From CAZHRC01 sp964533865 (GTDB taxonomy: Bacteria > Bacillota > Clostridia > Tissierellales > Peptoniphilaceae): 10,951 nucleotides of DNA. The translations under genes and the position numbers were made by a program. The stretch lies in contig CAZHRC010000034.1 in assembly GCA_964533865.1 (NCBI GenBank), forward strand, positions 1 to 10,951, written 5' to 3'. Below, one piece after another: positions 5,851-10,951 of the stretch. Every line of letters starts with the position of its first letter. Within the stretch, counting starts at the first letter, position 1. The notes under the pieces were generated by a model. That model was not told the origin of the DNA, ran no database searches, and saw only the letters and a list, made by a program, of their open reading frames with translations.

Positions 5851-6981
5851 TTAGCCTTTGGGGTTGTATTCGATGAGCAAAAGCGCGATGTCGTCTTCTT
5901 GCTCACCCCAGCGAAAAGCGTTGACGTCGTCGACGATGGTTTGGAGCGTGTCGACTGGGTGTGTGCTAAACAAGTCGTAGAGGCGTTGTTCGCCGTAGAC
6001 CCGTTTTTTATAGTCTCGGGTTTCAGTGATGCCGTCGGTGTAGAACAGCAGTCGATCCCCGTTGTTCAAAGTTTCTGTGCGTTCGGTGTAGCTGCGTGCC
6101 AACTGTAAATTTGATATGGGCAGTCCGCTGTTTTCCAATAGGACGCTCTGTTTTCCGTTGGCCAGTAGCGGGATGCTGTTATGTCCCGCGTTGACATAGG
6201 TAATCCTACCCGTTTCGTCATCGATGATCCCTAAAAACAATGTAAAATATTGTTTGTCGTCCATAGTCAGCTCGGTATAGCGGTTGTTGAGCTCTCTCAA
6301 TATGGCGGACGGGGTGGTGTCTTTGGCTTCTGCCAACAGGCTTCGCATGGTCTGGCGTATGAACATGGTCATGATCGACGCTGCCACGCCATGGCCCATC
6401 ACGTCGGCGATGTAGATGCCGTGGCGGTCGCCGGGCATGCAGACCACATCAAAAAAATCGCCGGAGAGTTGGTCCGATGGCACATAAGCAAAATCGCATA
6501 TCAAGTGGTGATGGCGACCTTTTTCTGGCAATATGGCGTTTTGTATGGAACGGGCTAATCGGATATCGTCGGTCATTTTCCGATTAGCGTTGAACAGGTC
6601 GATGCGAATGTTGGTTTCTGCGGTGATGTCTCGAAACACTTCGACGGCGGCAAGGATGTTGTCTTTGTGATCAAAGACCGGGGAGCTTTTCACCGAGTAG
6701 TGGCGTCCGTCAAATCGCTCTTCTTTGGTCATGGTACGACCGGTTAAAAAGGTGACGTTTGATACGCAACGGGGAATATCCGACTCGTTTTCGTACTCGC
6801 AAAACAGGCCCACCGGTTCTTTTGGCGAGGCCTTTCGCATGGCAGGATTGGCGTAGATGATTTCACCGTTAGGTTGCACCACCCGCACCCAGTCTTCCAT
6901 GGATTCCAACACTTGGAATTCGATGATATTAAATTGTTTCATGTAGTCGAGTAGCGGATTGGGCGTGTTCTTCGCATCCAT
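5851..6981 (-). CDS. PAS domain–PP2C (SpoIIE/RsbU-type) serine phosphatase
   Basis: A 376-residue soluble sensor phosphatase. A PAS domain covers about 20-125 (EDWVRVVQPNGEIIYANPAMRKA at 29-51, then HYSVKSSPVFDHKDNILAAVEVFRDIT at 94-120). After a helical linker with SIQNAILPE (145-153), the PPM/SpoIIE phosphatase domain runs from about 158 to 371. Metal-binding aspartates lie in LSGDFFDV (D175, D178), IADVMGHGVAAS (D193), FYTDGITE (D316) and EQEDDIALLLIE (D363, D364); NAGHN (264-268) is also typical. Relatives remove phosphate from anti-sigma-factor antagonists (SpoIIAA/RsbV type). No such partner is encoded in the window, so the target is unknown. The PAS domain should sense a small ligand, redox state or protein partner. 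GAGGTG lies 5 bases ahead of the ATG. It is the promoter-proximal gene in front of pgi-deoD-deoC. The biochemical class is firm; the pathway is not. Confidence 0.92.
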   Translation of the reverse strand: MDAKNTPNPLLDYMKQFNIIEFQVLESMEDWVRVVQPNGEIIYANPAMRKASPKEPVGLFCEYENESDIPRCVSNVTFLTGRTMTKEERFDGRHYSVKSSPVFDHKDNILAAVEVFRDITAETNIRIDLFNANRKMTDDIRLARSIQNAILPEKGRHHHLICDFAYVPSDQLSGDFFDVVCMPGDRHGIYIADVMGHGVAASIMTMFIRQTMRSLLAEAKDTTPSAILRELNNRYTELTMDDKQYFTLFLGIIDDETGRITYVNAGHNSIPLLANGKQSVLLENSGLPISNLQLARSYTERTETLNNGDRLLFYTDGITETRDYKKRVYGEQRLYDLFSTHPVDTLQTIVDDVNAFRWGEQEDDIALLLIEYNPKG

Positions 6982-7026
6982 GAAAGCACCTCATCTGTCC
7001 AAATTTATCGATTGATCCTGATCCAT

Positions 7027-7057
7027 TGATACTATCACACCCCTTGTGATTTATCAA
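7027..7057 (-). promoter_or_regulatory. Promoter of phosphatase-pgi-deoD-deoC operon
   Basis: On the minus strand a -35 box TTGATA (7057-7052) is followed after 17 bases by TAGTAT (7034-7029). This is preceded by TG one base upstream, giving an extended -10. The 11-base palindrome TGATAGTATCA (7037-7027) covers the -10 and could be an operator. Transcription would start near 7022, about 40 bases ahead of the phosphatase ATG. Box matches are 5/6 and 4/6. Confidence 0.65.
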
Positions 7058-7067
7058 TGAATGATAG

Positions 7068-8204
7068 CTAGTTGCTTTTCTTACGCTCTGGCCGTGGTCC
7101 GTAGAACTGGTAGTAATCCACTTGGATGCGGCCGTTGTACAGTTTGCGTTTACGGTCCGCCTTCTTTCCATAATGGCTCTCAAAATCTTTATCGTCAGTG
7201 ATGGCGTATACTGACCATGTCGGTAGCACTTTGAATTTTTTGCCAAAGTCGCGGTAGAGCTCGTACACTTCTTCCTTTTCGCCCATGCGCATGCCGTAGG
7301 GCGGGTTGGTCACGACGACGCCGTAGTCGTCGACGAGGTCGACTGCGCGCATATCTTTCATGAAAAATTGGATATCTTCGGCCACTCCAGCGTTTTCTGC
7401 GTTGTCTCTGGCGCGAAGGATCGAGCGCTTATCCGTATCGGAACCGAGCATGTGCAAGGTGATGTCGTTGTCGATTTTAGCCATAGCTTTTCGCCGTTGA
7501 TCTTTGTAGATCTTTTCGCCCACCGATGGCCACGTGGAAGACGCGAAGTCTCGTTCCAATCCCGGTGCGATATTTCTTGCGATCATCGCCGCTTCGATAC
7601 ACAGGGTTCCCGATCCGCAGAAAGGATCGTAGAAGGTGCGATCCGGCGACCAAAAACTGAGGTTGATCATAGCGGCGGCTAGGGTTTCTTTGATGGGTGC
7701 ATCCCCTGCACGATCACGATAACCGCGTTTGTGAAGCGCGTCTCCCGAGGTATCCACGGTCAGTGTGGCGATGTCTTTTAATAGAGAGACTTCCACTCGA
7801 AAGGACGCTCCGGTTTCGGGAAACCAGGTCACTGGATAGGCTTTTTTTAGCCGCTCGACGATGGCTTTTTTGACGATAGCCTGGGAGTCGGAAATGCTGA
7901 ACAATGTGGATTTATGGCTTCTGCCGTCGACGGGAAAGCAACCGTCCGCCGGGATCAGCTCTTCCCATGGCAGGGCTTTGGTGCCTTCAAAGAGTTCGTC
8001 GAAGGTGAGGGCTTTAAACTCCCCCATTTTCAACAGGACCCGGTCTGCGCAGCGCAGCCACAGGTTTGCCATGGCTATGGCTTCTGGGCCGCCTTCAAAG
8101 GTCACTCTGCCATCGGTCACCGATAGGATGGTTAACCCTAGGGCTTCTATTTCTCGTTTGACGATGGCCTCTAAGCCAAAGGTAGTGGTCGCTATTAATT
8201 CCAT
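7068..8204 (-). CDS. THUMP-domain N2-guanine rRNA methyltransferase (YpsC/RlmL-like)
   Basis: A 378-residue SAM-dependent methyltransferase that should place an N2-methyl group on a guanine of 23S rRNA, as the N-terminal half of E. coli RlmL does at G2445. Residues 1-45 are a ferredoxin-like start and about 45-155 a THUMP RNA-binding domain, ending in the typical LHKRGYR (158-164). The Rossmann domain shows motif I YDPFCGSGTLCIEAAMIARN (192-211), an acidic ribose-binding stretch GSDTDKRSILRARDNA (254-269) and catalytic motif IV VVTNPPYGMRMGE (297-309). The length agrees with B. subtilis YpsC; the C-terminal RlmK half of the E. coli fusion is absent, as is usual in Firmicutes. GAGGAG precedes the ATG by 5 bases. 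It is transcribed away from feoA, and no terminator separates it from the downstream phosphatase gene, so some read-through is possible. The target base is inferred from the family. Confidence 0.92.
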   Translation of the reverse strand: MELIATTTFGLEAIVKREIEALGLTILSVTDGRVTFEGGPEAIAMANLWLRCADRVLLKMGEFKALTFDELFEGTKALPWEELIPADGCFPVDGRSHKSTLFSISDSQAIVKKAIVERLKKAYPVTWFPETGASFRVEVSLLKDIATLTVDTSGDALHKRGYRDRAGDAPIKETLAAAMINLSFWSPDRTFYDPFCGSGTLCIEAAMIARNIAPGLERDFASSTWPSVGEKIYKDQRRKAMAKIDNDITLHMLGSDTDKRSILRARDNAENAGVAEDIQFFMKDMRAVDLVDDYGVVVTNPPYGMRMGEKEEVYELYRDFGKKFKVLPTWSVYAITDDKDFESHYGKKADRKRKLYNGRIQVDYYQFYGPRPERKKSN

Positions 8205-8262
8205 GTTGTCTCCTCAGTATGTGGGTGGGTCGTTATATTGGTATTTGTTGCCTTATGCTCCT

Positions 8263-8271
8263 ATTATATCA
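8263..8271 (-). promoter_or_regulatory. Extended -10 promoter of the ypsC-like gene
   Basis: On the minus strand TGATATAAT (8271-8263) is a perfect TATAAT preceded by TG one base upstream. The hexamer 17 bases farther up (ACCCCA) is a poor -35, which extended -10 promoters tolerate. The start point would be near 8256, about 50 bases before the ATG. Confidence 0.6.
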
Positions 8272-8300
8272 AACCCTGAGCGTTGTGGGGTAGGTTTTGG

Positions 8301-8329
8301 TTGTCATCTGGTGAATTATCACCTATAAT
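8301..8329 (+). promoter_or_regulatory. Promoter of feoA-feoB-feoC
   Basis: TTGTCA (8301-8306), a 17-base spacer and a perfect TATAAT (8324-8329) form a near-consensus sigma-A promoter. Its start point would be near 8336, about 42 bases before feoA. The spacer and -10 also hold two dyads: GGTGA/TCACC (8310-8323) and AATTAT/ATAATT (8315-8331 with a 5-base centre). Either could be a further protein-binding site. Confidence 0.85.
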
Positions 8330-8334
8330 TAATT

Positions 8335-8349
8335 TGAGAACTATTATCA
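8335..8349 (+). promoter_or_regulatory. Fur-box-like operator in the feo leader
   Basis: TGAGAACTATTATCA fits the 7-1-7 Fur core TGATAATNATTATCA with a perfect right half and 5 of 7 bases in the left half. It covers the predicted start of transcription, a position suited to repression when iron is plentiful. Fur-type control of feo genes is established in many bacteria; which regulator acts here is inferred. Confidence 0.6.
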
Positions 8350-8377
8350 TTTATCTTTCATATAGAAAGGATATCCT

Positions 8378-8608
8378 ATGGAAAAATTAGTGGACCAACG
8401 GCCAGGGACCTGTGTTATCGTACAAGAGGTCAACTGTCCTGGAAAAATAACGAAACGCCTTTACGAGATGGGTTTGCACACCGGCGCCCAACTCGAAGTG
8501 AAGAAAAATGACCGCGGGCCCTTGGTTATGGGGGTTCACGGGGCCAATATCGCCATCGGCAGAAAGAGCTGCGCCTCCATTCTCGTACTGCCAAAGGAGG
8601 TCTGTTAA
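8378..8608 (+). CDS. feoA: Ferrous iron transport protein FeoA
   Basis: A 76-residue cytoplasmic protein with the SH3-like FeoA fold: PGTCVIVQEVNCPGKITKRLYEMGLHTGAQLEV (9-41), then the second half with GPLVMGVHGANIAIGRKSCASILV (47-70). FeoA proteins assist FeoB in Fe(II) uptake, probably by binding its cytoplasmic domain; they carry no catalytic site. The MGL-x-x-G-x-x-L/V pattern and the closing basic IGRK...A-x-I-x-V strand are the usual family marks. The ATG follows AAAGGA by 6 bases and a strong promoter plus Fur-like box. The stop codon is directly followed by the feoB ATG, and the AAAGGAGG site for feoB lies inside feoA, so the two are coupled. Length and position leave little doubt. 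Confidence 0.95.
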   Translation: MEKLVDQRPGTCVIVQEVNCPGKITKRLYEMGLHTGAQLEVKKNDRGPLVMGVHGANIAIGRKSCASILVLPKEVC

Positions 8609-10615
8609 ATGACGACGATCGCTCTAATTGGAAACCCCAATATTGGAAAAACCACGGTGTTTAACGCCTTGACCGGCGCCAACCAAAAGGTGGGCAACTG
8701 GCCTGGGGTCACTGTGGACAAAAAAGAAGGTACGGTTCGCCACGCTGGCGCCGATATCACCATTGTGGACTTGCCCGGCGCATACAGCCTTGGCGGTTAC
8801 TCCGACGACGAAACGGTGGCGAGAAACTACATCCTCCAAGGCAACCCTGATGTGGTGGTAGACGTGGTGGACGCGACAAACCTTGAACGCAATCTGTACT
8901 TGACCACCCAACTGTTGGAAATGAAGGCAAAGGTGGTTATCGCTTTAAACATGATGGACGAAGCTCAAGCTCAACGCTTGGAGATCGACATCGACCAAAT
9001 GGAAAGGGACTTAGGGGTACCTGTCATCCCTACTATCGCCTCTAAGCGACAAGGGTTAAACGAGCTCCTCGAAGTCTGTATGCGCGTCGCTGACGAACCC
9101 TTACCCGATCGCCCGCCTTTTTTCTACGGGGATTTGGAAGAGCCCATCGCCAAGCTCGCCGGTTATTTTCACGAAGTCGGGACCTCCTACCCTTCCCAGT
9201 GGTTGGCGGTGAAATACGTCGAGGGAGACAGCCTTCTCATCGAAAAAACCCAAAACTTAAAGGCCTTGAAAGACAACGCTGAGTTCAAAGCGCTAGTGGC
9301 TTCGATTGCCAAAAATAAGGAAGCCTACGAGTTGGAAATTATCGACAGGCGTTACGAATACATCCACGAGATCGTCATGCGATCGGTGAAGCGCCCTGAA
9401 AACAGCGTCATGAGCTTTTCCGATAAAATCGACCGATTTGTCACCCATCCCCTCTTAGGGATACCGTTGTTTGCTGGGATTATGTTTTTGGTATTCCAGT
9501 TGACCTTTGCCATCGGGCAGGACTTGCTCGGCGGCTATATTGGCGAAGGATTAAAGACTTTGGATGGGGTTTTGGTCAACTGGTTAGAATCTTTGGCGGT
9601 CCACCCCTTCCTCATCGGGTTTGTCTCTGAAGGGCTCTTTGCCGGGGTTGGTACGGTTTTGGAATTTATTCCTTTGATCGCCATTTTGTTTTTGCTCCTC
9701 GGGCTGTTGGAGGATGTGGGCTACATGGCGCGGGCAGCTTATGTGATGGACGATCTCATGCGAAAGCTCGGCCTTCAGGGCAAGTCGATTATCTCGATGA
9801 TTGTGGGCTTTGGATGCAATGTGCCCGGGATTATGTCCACTCGCACCTTGGAAAACAAAAACGATCGGATGATCGCTCTATTGATCAATCCCTTTATGTC
9901 TTGTGGGGCAAAAATTCCGGTGTACGCCATGTTTGCCCAGGCGTTTTTTCCAGAGCACTCGGGGTTCGTCATGTTTTCACTCTACGCCCTCGGGTTTGTG
10001 GTGGCGTTGATTATGGCAAAGGTATTTTCTAAGACGCTCTTTAAAGACGAACAATCGGATTTTATTATGGAACTTCCCCCTTACCGAGCGCCGATCGCCA
10101 TCAATGTGTTGAAAAACATGTGGGAAAACTTGGCGAGCTTTATTAAGCGCGCCACAACGACCATCGCCGTTGTCGTCGCCAGTTTGTATTTGTTGGCGCA
10201 CTTGCCTTTAGGTGTGGAGCCTTACGGCATCGACTCGGTTTTAGGTATCATCGGAAACGTGATCAAACCTATTTTGGCACCTATGGGCAACGATACTTGG
10301 CAAGCGGCTGTGGGCCTTGTGGCTGGTATGCCCGCTAAAGAAGGGGTCGTCGCCACTTTGGGCATGCTCTTTGCCGGCGTCGAGCAAGGCCCTGAGCTCC
10401 TAGGTTCCCTTCAACGCTTCTTCACCCCTCTATCCGCCCTATCCTACATGGTGATGGTCTTACTTTACACGCCATGCGTGGCGGCTCTTGGGGCAGTCAA
10501 AAAAGAAACGGGCTCTACTAAATGGATGCTCTTCACCGCTTTTTACACCTTGGCTATCGCCTACGCTGTAGCGGTTTTGGTCTATCAAGTGGGCTCCCTT
10601 CTCGGGTTTAGTTAG
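8609..10615 (+). CDS. feoB: Ferrous iron transporter FeoB
   Basis: A 668-residue inner-membrane Fe(II) importer with a GTPase head. G motifs in the N-terminal domain: G1 GNPNIGKT (8-15), G2 T35 in WPGVTVD, G3 DLPG (54-57), G4 NMMD (114-117) and G5-like SKRQGL (145-150). A helical regulatory domain follows (about 170-265). Membrane helices then start near 282, including the cysteine-bearing gate segments GFGCNVPGI (400-408) and FMSCGAKIP (429-437), a later AGMPAKEGVVATLG (572-585) and YTPCVAALGAVKKETGS (620-636). The length is within the usual range for Clostridia. Its ribosome site AAAGGAGG ends eight bases before the ATG, within the end of feoA. feoC follows after 8 bases. The gene is intact with no missing key motif. 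Confidence 0.97.
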   Translation: MTTIALIGNPNIGKTTVFNALTGANQKVGNWPGVTVDKKEGTVRHAGADITIVDLPGAYSLGGYSDDETVARNYILQGNPDVVVDVVDATNLERNLYLTTQLLEMKAKVVIALNMMDEAQAQRLEIDIDQMERDLGVPVIPTIASKRQGLNELLEVCMRVADEPLPDRPPFFYGDLEEPIAKLAGYFHEVGTSYPSQWLAVKYVEGDSLLIEKTQNLKALKDNAEFKALVASIAKNKEAYELEIIDRRYEYIHEIVMRSVKRPENSVMSFSDKIDRFVTHPLLGIPLFAGIMFLVFQLTFAIGQDLLGGYIGEGLKTLDGVLVNWLESLAVHPFLIGFVSEGLFAGVGTVLEFIPLIAILFLLLGLLEDVGYMARAAYVMDDLMRKLGLQGKSIISMIVGFGCNVPGIMSTRTLENKNDRMIALLINPFMSCGAKIPVYAMFAQAFFPEHSGFVMFSLYALGFVVALIMAKVFSKTLFKDEQSDFIMELPPYRAPIAINVLKNMWENLASFIKRATTTIAVVVASLYLLAHLPLGVEPYGIDSVLGIIGNVIKPILAPMGNDTWQAAVGLVAGMPAKEGVVATLGMLFAGVEQGPELLGSLQRFFTPLSALSYMVMVLLYTPCVAALGAVKKETGSTKWMLFTAFYTLAIAYAVAVLVYQVGSLLGFS

Positions 10616-10623
10616 GAGATGTC

Positions 10624-10893
10624 ATGCTTAAACGGTTGTTGCAATTGATTATCGATGAAAAACGCTACGCCCCTCAAGCGTTCGCCCACCTCCTCAACAC
10701 GGATACGGCGACGGTGGAGAGCTGGTTTGATCAGCTCTTAAGGTTGGGGCTGATCACCTACACCCCCTTTCGCGCCGAGTGTGGCGGAGGTTGCGCAGGG
10801 TGCGCCTCAAAAGCCAGCTGCGACAGCCAGTCCGGTCCGATGGTGGTCGGAGTGACGGAAAAAGGAGAACGTGTCGCAAAGGGCGCTATGTGA
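10624..10893 (+). CDS. FeoC-like winged-helix protein with four-cysteine motif
   Basis: An 89-residue protein. Residues about 3-49 read as a winged-helix fold (helices LKRLLQLIIDEKRY and PQAFAHLLNTDTATVESWFDQLLRLGLI, then a short strand). A Cys-X3-Cys-X2-Cys-X5-Cys cluster (C53, C57, C60, C66) follows, and the tail VVGVTEKGERVAKG (74-87) returns to a wing/helix pattern. This combination is that of FeoC, which in enterobacteria binds an oxygen-sensitive iron-sulfur cluster and protects or tunes FeoB; the cysteine spacing here is not identical. A DNA-binding role is also possible. AGGAG overlaps the feoB stop, five bases before the ATG, so it belongs to the feo transcript. The last codon and stop (ATG TGA) run into a dispersed repeat: the TGA is part of the repeat's GTGAAG joint. 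Whether the ancestral protein was longer is unknown. Confidence 0.8.
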   Translation: MLKRLLQLIIDEKRYAPQAFAHLLNTDTATVESWFDQLLRLGLITYTPFRAECGGGCAGCASKASCDSQSGPMVVGVTEKGERVAKGAM

Positions 10894-10951
10894 AGAGTGC
10901 CTGCGGCACGTGAAGGTCAAGGGATTAAGGTCAAGAGCGTTAAGGTCAAGG
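10885..10951 (+). repeat. Composite palindromic repeat, copy 3 (cut by window end)
   Basis: On the plus strand a GTGAAG joint (10890-10895) contains the feoC stop codon. The hairpin GTGCC-TGC-GGCAC (10897-10909) follows, then a second GTGAAG exactly 20 bases after the first (10910) and the start of the GGTCAAGG array. The 24 bases at 10907-10930 are identical in all three copies. The palindromic end module would lie beyond the window. It forms the start of the feo operon's 3' region and faces the same way as the operon. Confidence 0.85.

Noticed and set aside
7861..8328. 155-codon plus-strand open frame opposite the ypsC-like gene
   Set aside because: It mirrors the methyltransferase codons and runs through the divergent promoter region; composition is serine-rich shadow.
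8624..8911. Minus-strand open frame inside feoB
   Set aside because: It lies opposite the FeoB GTPase motifs and has no independent signals.

Overview
The window looks like chromosome of a low-to-mid GC Bacillota (Firmicutes) bacterium, most likely a fermentative anaerobe of the Clostridia/Tissierellia type. This rests on protein flavour (Bacillus-type short glucose-6-phosphate isomerase, YutG-type PgpA, YpsC-type rRNA methyltransferase, cytoplasmic GH13 amylase), strong AGGAGG-type ribosome binding sites, sigma-A promoters and the feoA-feoB-feoC layout. The species cannot be named from the sequence. No tRNA, rRNA, CRISPR array or transposase gene was seen.

Layout. (1) 1-167: a composite palindromic repeat (copy 1, minus orientation) directly behind rnhA. 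(2) 169-2749, minus strand: a tight three-gene unit read as alpha-amylase, then pgpA/yutG, then rnhA. (3) 2750-3152: amylase leader, a second full copy of the composite repeat (plus orientation), and a perfect 13-bp bidirectional terminator. (4) 3153-6981, minus strand: PAS-SpoIIE/RsbU-type phosphatase, pgi, deoD, deoC, with a good promoter in front and the terminator behind. (5) 7068-8204, minus strand: ypsC/rlmL-like rRNA methyltransferase. (6) 8205-8377: divergent control region with a strong promoter and a Fur-box-like operator. (7) 8378-10893, plus strand: feoA, feoB and a small cysteine-motif winged-helix protein of FeoC type. (8) 10885-10951: the start of a third repeat copy, cut by the window end.

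The genes are mostly housekeeping. Amylase supplies glucose units, Pgi channels glucose 6-phosphate into glycolysis, and DeoD plus DeoC recover the sugar of nucleosides as glyceraldehyde 3-phosphate and acetaldehyde, so units 2 and 4 both feed central carbon flow. A PAS-controlled PP2C phosphatase heads the second of them. The Feo unit imports ferrous iron and appears iron-repressed.

The most unusual element is the composite repeat. It has three modules in fixed order: a chain of small triloop hairpins joined by GTGAAG, a tandem GGTCAAGG-type array, and a GTCTGC/GCAGAC palindrome bracketed by CTCCCTC. Hairpin stems vary in sequence and length, but in the intact units the two arms change together. 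Two of the three copies sit right at a stop codon, and the stop codon of feoC lies inside the repeat. It looks like a non-coding dispersed element of REP/MITE type; its function and mobility are unproven.
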